Source: Phoronis ovalis
Taxonomy: Eukaryota > Phoronida > Phoronidae
Assembly (NCBI GenBank): GCA_028565635.1
Contig: JAOXYB010026124.1
Coordinates: 1 to 15,813 of the forward strand
Length of the DNA: 15,813 bases
Direction of reading: 5' to 3'
The notes beneath the pieces are model-generated. The model was not told where the DNA came from. It did not search any database and saw only the letters and a list, made by a program, of their open reading frames with translations. This document shows, one piece after another, positions 11,801 through 15,813 of this stretch (position 1 is the first letter of the stretch; the number at the start of each line of letters is the position of its first letter). A program made the translations under genes and the position numbers.

Positions 11801-14800
11801 CCTATTTCACCAGTAGCGTATGTAAGAGCAATCAATCCCCCACCACCTCCTCCACCTGATGAATGTCCATTTCCACCATTAGCATTTAGTGTACCTAAGG
11901 GAAATTCAAATAACACAGTACACAATTATTAACTTGTAGTAAAGATGCTTAGTATATAACATACTCCCTGAGTAAATGGTCTCAGCGTTTCTATGTATAA
12001 CAAAACAGTAATATAATCAGAGATTTTTTAGCAACTACTGTTAACTTAAAAGTTAGCTTTTTAGTAGATACCTTTATGTAAACATACAACTTATCATTGT
12101 TTAATAGTCATCTTTACCTAAGAAGATGACAAGATATCATAAAAAGCTCCAAGATTAAGCATTCGAAATGATTGTAGATCCAGTTGGCAATTTGTTTTTC
12201 CATATACTAATGTATCCAGTTTTGGAAGGCACATAATTTACATAGAACCAAAATCTCACCCAACAAAGTTAGCTCGTCTACATCTATCCATATACTTCCT
12301 CCAGAACCACCACCACTTGGGCTACTAGCATCTTGTCCTCTGGAAAACAACATTTATTTGTAGCGTTTTCATACAACTTTGACAAAGGTTTTTGCTTATT
12401 CTTCATACAACATAAACTTGATGGCATATGCACTTATCGACTGAACCAACAAGATCTTCAGTTATATGTAAATCTTAGAAATTTTTTACAATGGAAACAT
12501 AGCTGTAGCTTCAGACATTATTTTATAAGCTGCAGTCATGTTTTCAGTAAGTATTTTGCATATTTTGATGTAGCAGTCACATTGTAAAAGGCACATCATA
12601 CCTTGCTAATAGGGTTCCTTTTATAATGGCAGTTGATGCTTCAACATGAATTGAGCCTCCCCCAGAAGTTGACCCACTTCCTGACCCAAGTTGGTTTGGT
12701 TCTTGGAATGATCCATAGGTGTCAGCTCTATCTGGTCCACTTGAACCATACCCACCTTGGCCCCCATAACTAGCTCCAGTATTGTCATGGAGATAACCTA
12801 TAATTAAAAAGCAGTATCACATTCGGAGTTTTTTCACATTCAACAATCAAGAAGCACTTGAAATATGCACAACATTCAATGTTAAAGAATCACTTATGCA
12901 GTCACTTAGTTTGTATGTGTTTACTTGAATTAATGCAAAAACTCTGTTGTATTCAACAGCCTCAGCTTCCCTAAGGTATATCAGTCAGACTCAACAAACT
13001 GCACCTAATATAGCCTTAAGACATAATTACCTAGTCCGGAATGTGGTGCATGGCCTTGGTAGTCTGCATCAATGACACCTGTCTCTCTCAATGTCACTGA
13101 TCCTGCCTTTACAAAAATATCTCTAGCTTTAAGGGTGGCTCCATCTCCTACTACAAATGCCTCTTTTATATCAAGTTGATATGCAGAACTTGTTAAATCT
13201 CTAGCAGTGACTGTCGTGCCCTTCAATATAGTAAGCTTGTTGAATTCTAGCATGCCATCGGATTCTTTTCCAAAAGTCCTTGAATTTTGTCCAAAATTGA
13301 GAGTTGAATCAACAAGTGTAAGGTCTTGTAATCCAGATAGGTGTCCATTTATATTAGTGTTGACATTGTACATAAATAGACGATTTGGTAGAGTTACTAT
13401 AGCATTTTTATAGACTTGTAAATTGGTAGGAAAATAATAATTGGACTGTAAAATAACCAAGGATTGACGTGCTCCAACATGAATGGTACCAATGCTTGAT
13501 TTATCACGAATATCACTCCCAATAAATTTCCTGACCGTGAAAGATCTTGTTTGCTGTGAGTTATTGTCAGGTTCAAATGCGAGATGAGCACCATTTTGAA
13601 GAATTAATGTTTCAAAGGCATGCCCAACACCTATTGGGTATATTGTGACCCAGGTACGACTGCTGTCTTTAGCAAGATCAGTGTAGCTAGTTACAGAATT
13701 ACTCTGAAATTAAAACACAATCTCCTTTTACCATATTGTATTTGATGTTGATAACAAATTTATATTATAAAAATATTTGATTTCCTTTAATCAAATATTA
13801 CACACTTGCCATAAATATTTTCCCATTTACAAAAATACTGTTCTAATGCAGTAAGCTACATGTACAGTTACAGTAACATTTTAAAAAATTTGACGCTTTT
13901 AAATTTAAATACATTTTGCTTGGTTTTGTATGCAACATATGTTTTTAGTGATTTTCAAATAACTATCATAGTGTGTATATTAACCACTAGATGTAGTTTC
14001 TATATAAAATTACCCTGCTGCTCAACTTCGGCATAAACTTCTGCATAAATGAACCACATTAACTTCCAATCTGTATGTGCATAAAGTAGCTTACCCTTAT
14101 TTTCAATGGTTCTTCATTAACAACTTTCAGAATTGGTTCTTTGCCTTTCTCATTTATGTATATAGTACCCGCAGCTCCTCCACTGTATGAAGACACTCCA
14201 CCATAAGCAGTCACAGAACCCTCAAATGTCGATGTGCTGTAATGAACAGCTATGCGACCTCCACTACCACCTCCATAGGATGATGAACCTAGAAAAAGAT
14301 GGGAACTGCCTGAGTAAATTTGTAATTATTAGATTTGATTGCACAAAAAATTGTGATTATTATATTTGGCTGCAAAAGAACAGTTTATGTTAGTTCAGGC
14401 AGGCAATTTGTACCCACAGGGTTAGTTATGTGGCATTCTTTTGCTAATTATTAAATCTATCACAGATTAAATTAAAAGACACAAAGATTGAAATACAATC
14501 AATTGTACTGAACAATCGATTTTGTTATCTATTGCAGATACTCCTCAACTTTATACTTTTATTTAATGAAAGTATTCAAATACATCGCCTCATGAAAGTT
14601 CCCATACAAAATTATTTGTGATAATCACAATTATATTATTTTTAAATGAAAGATATGTGATGGTACTAATTTCATTGTTTTTAAATTCAGTTTATATTTA
14701 GATTTTTAACATAACATTTCATTACCTTTTCCTCCATTACTTTCTATTTCACCATTGCCATGGAAATGCTTTGCTTGTATGTATACACTTCCTCCACTAG

Positions 14801-14845
14801 CCCCACCAGTAATCTGTCCATCCTGACCATTAACCTGGATAATAC
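350..14845 (-). CDS. Giant glycine-rich modular repeat protein gene, partial, open at both ends (17 exons)
   Basis: Model: join of exons 14845-14726, 14288-14095, 13703-13031, 12797-12602, 12339-12260, 11894-11704, 11460-10569, 10282-9890, 9397-8543, 8254-6422, 6018-5845, 5558-5389, 5025-4833, 4591-4408, 4252-4017, 3750-3046 and 2824-350. Every intron begins GT and ends AG, every junction keeps frame, and the sum is 9,564 nt (3,188 codons). A roughly 390-residue module recurs about eight times: a Gly-rich half with GGGSGGSI, ANGG, GGGGGGRI and GGxGTVFV blocks, then a beta-strand-rich half often containing GDxTG. Many Asn-X-Ser/Thr sites and few cysteines suggest an extracellular or cell-surface structural or adhesive role; this is inference. 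No start, signal peptide, membrane segment or stop is present, so both termini lie outside. The family is not named with certainty. The closest architecture I recall is the large glycine-rich proteins of land plants. Confidence 0.85.
3046..3750 (-). CDS. Exon 16: beta-rich half of unit 6 and start of unit 7
   Basis: The acceptor is 'tatatttag' and the donor 'GCTGGAG|gtaaag'. The exon is 705 nt, phase 1 to phase 1. It reads AQAEFSGTNTTFIAAKIIGD, then RTARLFVQ (the GDxTG site is GDRTA here), LNIGENAILHVPENITLDG, GRVTFNNLVVERSGHVELLN and GSVILKQGSFFKPQDGLKL. Unit 7 begins at KNYGGGAYASNGG, followed by RGSLYQPQFTGSSG. Sequons include NTT, NIT and NTS. A long upstream in-frame extension with an apparent Met is intronic, not a start. 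Confidence 0.93.
3876..3893 (-). other. Candidate 18-nt in-frame cassette microexon
   Basis: Inside the intron between exons 15 and 16, 'catattgcag' is followed by 18 nt and then 'gtaatg'. It is symmetric phase 1 to phase 1 and would insert six residues (AFPEIL, with the flanking Gly still formed). Sequence against: skipping it gives a better match to unit 4 (LQGLAQAEF beside IFGHAKFEF). It could be chance AG and GT spacing. Confidence 0.2.
4017..4252 (-). CDS. Exon 15: end of the unit 6 Gly-rich half and linker
   Basis: The acceptor is 'gattttgcag' and the donor 'CTTCAAG|gtattt'. The exon is 236 nt, phase 2 in and phase 1 out. It reads YAFEGSITAFGGKSGGG, then KAGPGTVYIEHG, then an acidic linker (GDTVDDIQPQTRNDISG), and ends FVYDEFTLQ. 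The linker is not Gly-rich and is followed by the first strands of the beta half on exon 16. The next intron holds a candidate cassette microexon. Confidence 0.9.
4408..4591 (-). CDS. Exon 14: GGGSAGGV / GGGGAGGRL block of unit 6
   Basis: The acceptor is 'aatttcaag' and the donor 'AAAAAT|gtaagc'. The exon is 184 nt, phase 1 in and phase 2 out. It reads TIAVNGADGGIGNAGGGSAG, then GVIIEAESVIGHGQMSANGG and GTGGGGAGGRLKLALQK. Ala replaces Gly within both poly-Gly blocks, and Leu replaces Ile after Arg. The end splits an Ile codon (AT|A) with exon 15. Confidence 0.92.
4833..5025 (-). CDS. Exon 13: start of the unit 6 Gly-rich half
   Basis: The acceptor is 'tgtttatag' and the donor 'GTTGAAG|gtacat'. 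The exon is 193 nt, phase 0 in and phase 1 out. It reads GIGSGGGYGAPGGSNNPSY, then GSGGGNTTSGVGGSGGGFLH and VSKSVIVEG. This matches the opening of other units up to the L-x-I-D/E-G element. One sequon (NTT) is present. Confidence 0.9.
5026..5388 (-). other. Intron 12 (363 bp), nothing else seen
   Basis: This AT-rich sequence lies between exons 12 and 13. No coding block, repeat or RNA-like structure is apparent. It starts gtatgc and ends tttatag on the minus strand. Confidence 0.8.
5389..5558 (-). CDS. Exon 12: end of the unit 5 beta-rich half
   Basis: The acceptor is 'cattatttag' and the donor 'CAAGAT|gtatgc'. The exon is 170 nt, phase 1 in (split Ala codon G|CA, the only phase-1 junction here not splitting Gly) and phase 0 out. 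It reads KQLKLGILELHYGSILHGEY, then LNPGSMLQLSEKGHLAGEG and PGAGQD. The GPGAG tail matches unit ends elsewhere (GPGAGTG, GPGAGLG). An alternative donor-like 'CCAG|gtgcag' lies 16 nt upstream on the transcript but would not keep frame with exon 13. Confidence 0.85.
5845..6018 (-). CDS. Exon 11: beta-rich segment of unit 5 with a weak donor
   Basis: The acceptor is 'ttttgccag' and the proposed donor 'GCTG|gtctgt'. The exon is 174 nt, phase 1 to phase 1. It reads LMTNVRDLVIAEGQRASFS, then DGQYLFITEPGAYRFGMF and NYATVTFA. This matches the 'GVxxLxVGxxxxVxF...TF' stretch of other units. The donor is a poor match to GTRAGT. It is chosen because the next exon is open only in phase 1 and the frame meets a stop shortly after. 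The exon itself is well supported; its 3' edge is less so. Confidence 0.8.
6019..6421 (-). other. Intron 10 (403 bp), nothing else seen
   Basis: This is AT-rich intron between exons 10 and 11, gtataa to tgccag. The reading frame of exon 10 runs about 40 codons into it without similarity to the module. No repeat or second gene was recognised. Confidence 0.8.
6422..8254 (-). CDS. Exon 10: 1.8 kb exon covering unit 4 and most of unit 5
   Basis: The acceptor is 'tatttatag' and the donor 'TTTGCAG|gtataa'. The exon is 1,833 nt, phase 1 to phase 1, about 610 residues. Unit 4 runs VLYIEARD, STNGENG, GGGGSGGSVLLKA, GTITANGG, GGGGGRIAVVVQ and GAAGTVFV, then a beta-rich half with KVTGDYTGQL. Unit 5 opens GPGAGLGQSGGSFGGCGGEG and TYGSAYNASFPGSGGG, then GGGSGGSIKVY, GGGGGGGRIMVSV and SGTAFVSV. 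Its beta half lacks GDxTG (EGIAEATIECSF in that place). Two cysteines close together in unit 5 (GGCGG and IVCTYG) are unusual for the glycine half. Sequons include NST, NET, NAS, NFS and NLS. Confidence 0.94.
8543..9397 (-). CDS. Exon 9: beta-rich half of the third unit and start of the fourth
   Basis: The acceptor is 'tcttttag' and the donor 'AGAGGAG|gtactg'. The exon is 855 nt, phase 1 to phase 1. It opens with TILIRDY, then INKIGGDGTGQLAVSG (the GDGTG signature), then strand repeats such as SLNVSGTLKAAKLLFGGSGD and TGTLLVDSLTIGKESSLNVE. The next unit begins near DGASYGGQGGGRINGTYGF. It stops at FGSGTALTRGG, just before the GxIxI block carried by exon 10. Confidence 0.92.
9398..9889 (-). 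other. Intron 8 (492 bp), longest fully contained intron
   Basis: The intron lies between exons 8 and 9, gtatac to ttttag. A 112-codon plus-strand frame crosses it (9537-9875) but has low-complexity, hydrophobic, AT-driven composition and no family features. Nothing else is supported. Confidence 0.8.
9890..10282 (-). CDS. Exon 8: complete Gly-rich half of the third unit
   Basis: The acceptor is 'ggtatttcag' and the donor 'TCATCAG|gtatac'. The exon is 393 nt, phase 1 to phase 1. It reads GSYGGEGSHTEASSKAYGSV, GGRGGGQVQFEI, INDGTMDVSG, QGGGSGGSIYV, GSGKFLANGGSRGGGGGRIS, and FTGLFLAKGGTGASSG. The exon is bounded by the module borders and holds an entire glycine half. In unit 2 the same half is split over exons 4-6. 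Confidence 0.92.
10569..11460 (-). CDS. Exon 7: beta-rich half of the second unit (longest variant)
   Basis: The acceptor is 'cattgaag' and the donor 'CAGGAAG|gtgagt'. The exon is 892 nt, phase 0 in and phase 1 out, about 297 residues. The middle is a beta-strand-rich series (for example HGQLELPKNVTIQRGVAL), and the end is GPGAGTGQQEG at the unit border. This half is some 60 residues longer than its paralogues. It lacks a clear GDxTG motif. It carries cysteines uncommon elsewhere (NWCGA, TSCPN, RSCQD, LCYLE) and several sequons (NVT, NRS, NTS, NKT). The extra cysteines could form local disulfides in an extracellular setting. Confidence 0.9.
11704..11894 (-). CDS. Exon 6: NGG / Gly7 / GAAGSIFF end of the Gly-rich half
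   Basis: The acceptor is 'tcccttag' and the donor 'AAGAAG|gtaagt'. The exon is 191 nt, phase 1 in and phase 0 out. It reads TLNANGGNGHSSGGGGGGG, LIALTY, GGTIKAYGGTGTEAGAAG and SIFFYKP. The seven-glycine run replaces the usual GGGGGGRI, with LIALTY in the RIAV position. The exit intron is phase 0 at the Gly/beta border, as after exon 2. Confidence 0.9.
11895..12259 (-). other. Intron 5 (365 bp), nothing else seen
   Basis: AT-rich sequence between exons 5 and 6, gtgaga to ccttag. No coding or repeat structure was recognised. Confidence 0.8.
12260..12339 (-). CDS. Exon 5: short GGGSGGSI exon
   Basis: The acceptor is 'gttttccag' and the donor 'TTGTTGG|gtgaga'. The exon is 80 nt, phase 2 in and phase 1 out. 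It encodes GQDASSPSGGGSGGSIWIDV and then DELTLLG. It is too short to stand out as an open frame. It is supported because it supplies exactly the GGGSGGSI block missing between exons 4 and 6, with matching phases at both sides. Confidence 0.88.
12602..12797 (-). CDS. Exon 4: start of the second unit's Gly-rich half
   Basis: The acceptor is 'aattatag' and the donor 'GCAAG|gtatga'. The exon is 196 nt, phase 1 in and phase 2 out. It reads TGASYGGQGGYGSSG, then TYGSFQEPNQLGSGSGS, then SGGGSIHVEASTAIIKGTL. This aligns with the 'YGG...YGSxxxP...GSGG...GGGxIxI...L...G' opening of other units. Its end splits an Arg codon with exon 5 (AG|A). Confidence 0.9.
13031..13703 (-). CDS. Exon 3: complete beta-rich half of the first unit
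   Basis: The acceptor is 'taatttcag' and the donor 'GGACTAG|gtaatt'. The exon is 673 nt, phase 0 in and phase 1 out. About 224 residues show repeated short strands separated by Gly/Asn/Asp turns, such as GHLSGLQDLTLVDSTLNFG and DGMLEFNKLTILKGTTV. It ends RETGVIDADYQGHAPHSGLG at the unit border. The usual GDxTG motif is degenerate here (IGSDIRDKSSIGTI). Sequons include DNNS. No internal stop occurs over the whole length, which supports the exon. Confidence 0.9.
13704..14094 (-). other. Intron 2 (391 bp), nothing else seen
   Basis: AT-rich sequence between exons 2 and 3, gtaagc to tttcag. It lies at the border between the Gly-rich and beta-rich halves. No coding or repeat structure was recognised. 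Confidence 0.8.
14095..14288 (-). CDS. Exon 2: GGGSGGRI block through the end of the Gly-rich half
   Basis: The acceptor is 'ttttctag' and the donor 'ATAAGG|gtaagc'. The exon is 194 nt, phase 1 in and phase 0 out. It reads SSSYGGGSGGRIAVHY, then TFEGSVTAYGG, then SGGAAGTIYINEKG, and ends in a charged stretch (LKVVNEEPLKIR). This is the canonical closing series of the glycine half. The intron after it falls at the border with the beta-rich half, the same place as in the next unit. Confidence 0.9.
14289..14725 (-). other. Intron 1 (437 bp), nothing else seen
   Basis: AT-rich sequence between exons 1 and 2, gtaatg to tttctag. A short plus-strand frame extends into it without recognisable features. 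Confidence 0.8.
14726..14845 (-). CDS. Exon 1 of the window: Gly-rich half, first GGxSGGS block
   Basis: The acceptor follows 'ttcattgaag' and the donor is 'AAAAG|gtaat'. The exon is 120 nt, phase 1 to phase 1. It encodes IIQVNG, then GGASGGSVYIQAK, then GNGEIESNGGK, matching the 'xVNG ... GGGSGGSI ... GxGxIxxNGG' part of the module. The first and last Gly codons are split across introns. The preceding block (GGxIxIxxxxLxIDG) should lie on an upstream exon that I cannot find in this window, so the gene continues past the right edge. Confidence 0.85.
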
Positions 14846-15417
14846 CTTCAATGAAAAAATAACATGGGAGTAAGATATACAGTCTAACAAAACAGACACA
14901 TGGAAAGTTGAAAAAAATTAAGACATCAGAAAAAAAATGCATCCTCCTTTAATGAAATATAAATAAAAAATAAATTTAAACTAATTAAAAATTGAATCTT
15001 ACTTGAATCATGAAGCTGTCAACAAATATCTAAACATCAATATAATTATGTATGTAACAAGTGTAAATTACTTATTGCTTAATGAATTAAAATTACATTT
15101 TTTGTATCTGAAATATAATGTCGTAGTTTTGCAGCATACAATTGCAGTGTAAAGAGTACTAGACACTCAGTCTCATTACTTGGTACAGTTAATTAGAAAA
15201 CATGGCAATCTAAAACGAGTTGCACATCAATTTTTCACAAATGTGATATAAACAAGCAAAAGTCTATTTATTTAAAACTTACAGTAAGTTTGAAAAAATT
15301 CTGAAATCAGGATCATGACTCATCATAAACTGTACTGTCTTGTTTTTTTTTGGCATGTGGTAAATGTAAATGTGGATAATATCAACTTGAGTATGGTAAT
15401 TATTCTCAAATTCGTAC

Positions 15418-15454
15418 AAAAAAAAAATTATTATTATTTTTTATTTTTGGGGGG
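15418..15454. repeat. Low-complexity A10 / TTA-repeat / G6 stretch
   Basis: An A10 run is followed by TTATTATTATTTTTTATTTTT and then six G. It separates the reverse-oriented motif at 15403-15416 from the tandem copies that begin at 15452. Confidence 0.75.
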
Positions 15455-15575
15455 TTTACGAAATTTGGGAAATACAAAATTCTCCGAAAATATGGGTGTA
15501 CAAATTCTCGGAAACTTTAAGTAATTCCTTAAGCGGGTGTACGAATATGGGAATTCTGGAAAAATGTATTTGTAG
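15452..15575. repeat. Three degenerate tandem copies of a 41-42 nt unit
   Basis: Copies start at 15452 (gggtttacgaaatttggga), 15494 (gggtgtacaaattctcgga) and 15535 (gggtgtacgaatatgggaa), spaced 42 and 41 nt. Each starts GGGT-TAC-AA and continues with a GGGAA/CGGAA-like box. A reverse-oriented relative (tctcaaattcgtac, 15403-15416) lies just upstream, on the other side of an A10/T-rich stretch. This suggests a decayed inverted-repeat element. Confidence 0.45.
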
Positions 15576-15813
15576 ATGATCATAAATCGGGGTCAAACAC
15601 TACCAGTACGGGAGTGCGAGAAATCGACATAAATAGAATCCGATCAATCAATGACAGATTGAAATAGCTAGTAGAATGCCTATGGCGTCATTAAATAATA
15701 ACCATTTTTCAATACTTGATGTATCAAATAATGGACAATTGTGGTAGCATGCAAAGTACCTGGCTTCTGCCGTTCTGGCGGATGATCTGGCGTGCTCTCC
15801 CGTCGTGTTTAAA

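Larger units (their letters stand above)
350..14845 (-). repeat. Protein-level tandem module array, about 390 residues per unit, about eight units
   Basis: Taking the 'GxYGG/GSGG' segment after each beta-rich half as the unit start, units begin near 12797, 10282, 8680, 7240, 5025, 3190, 1800 and 597. A partial unit lies upstream at 14845. In spliced residues the spacings are about 450, 370, 385, 390, 390, 390 and 400. Conserved landmarks in order are a YGS-type motif with a Pro-Gly-Ser stretch, GGG-x-I-x-(I/L), L-x-(I/L)-(D/E)-G, NG, GGGSGGS(I/V), GxG-x-(I/L), NGG, GGGGGR(I/L), F-x-G, GG and GxGT(V/I)(Y/F)(V/I). A beta-rich segment then often carries GDxTG. The units are diverged from each other, so this is an old internal duplication, not a recent nucleotide-level tandem array. 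Confidence 0.8.
14846..15813 (-). other. Upstream intron (at least 968 bp) or other non-coding sequence
   Basis: No glycine-rich coding block is found here on the minus strand, although exon 1 needs an upstream phase-1 exon ending in a block such as 'LxIDG'. The stretch is strongly AT-rich to about 15450. It then holds a degenerate tandem repeat and a GC-richer right edge. A T10 run (15342-15351) and an A10 run (15418-15427) are present. It is most simply a long intron of the same gene. Confidence 0.6.

Noticed and set aside
350-14845. Collagen, silk or bacterial PE-PGRS-type protein
   Set aside because: The glycine blocks are not Gly-X-Y triplets or simple Ala/Gly silk repeats. The gene is spliced with consistent phases, so it is not bacterial. 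The glycine half alternates with an ordinary-composition beta-rich half.
15315-15524. Plus-strand frame across the poly-A/T and tandem-repeat stretch
   Set aside because: It is composed of low-complexity Tyr/Phe/Leu residues and repeat sequence, so it is not a gene.
15760-15813. GC-rich edge as the missing upstream coding exon
   Set aside because: The phase-1 frame that would join exon 1 meets a TAA near 15811-15809, has no ATG and contains no module-like sequence. The expected LxIDG block is absent.
1-15813. CRISPR array, tRNA or rRNA genes
   Set aside because: No regularly spaced identical repeats, cloverleaf-like sequence or conserved rRNA stretches were seen on either strand.

Overview
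The window reads as a piece of an AT-rich invertebrate (metazoan) nuclear genome. The evidence is a single long minus-strand gene broken by many short GT-AG introns (about 155-490 bp), with no bacterial operon layout and no ribosome binding sites. Extracellular-type features and a probable non-LTR retrotransposon scrap in the last intron fit this. Compact introns and low GC would suit a placozoan, sponge or cnidarian, but the sequence alone does not decide between them.

Layout, in transcription order (right to left). Positions 14846-15813 are intron or upstream non-coding DNA with an imperfect 41-42 nt tandem repeat and a GC-rich right edge. From 14845 down to 350 I resolve 17 coding exons whose phases match at all 16 internal junctions. 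Together they total 9,564 nt, or 3,188 codons. The model enters in phase 1 at the right and leaves in phase 1 at the left, so the true start codon, signal peptide, stop codon and any membrane anchor lie outside the window. Positions 1-349 are the next intron, with a reverse-transcriptase-like fragment at the left edge.

The product is a giant modular protein. One module of about 390 residues is repeated roughly eight times. Each module has a glycine-rich half (YGS...PGSGG, GGxIxI...LxIDGxIxxNG, GGGSGGSI, GxGxIxANGG, GGGGGGRI, GGxGTVFV) followed by a beta-strand-rich half, often marked by GDxTG, that looks like repeated beta-helix-type strands. N-glycosylation sequons are frequent and cysteines sparse, which suggests a secreted or cell-surface structural protein. 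From memory, the module order resembles the large glycine-rich proteins of land plants; this needs a profile search. I recognise no gene symbol. No RNA gene, CRISPR array or second protein gene is supported.
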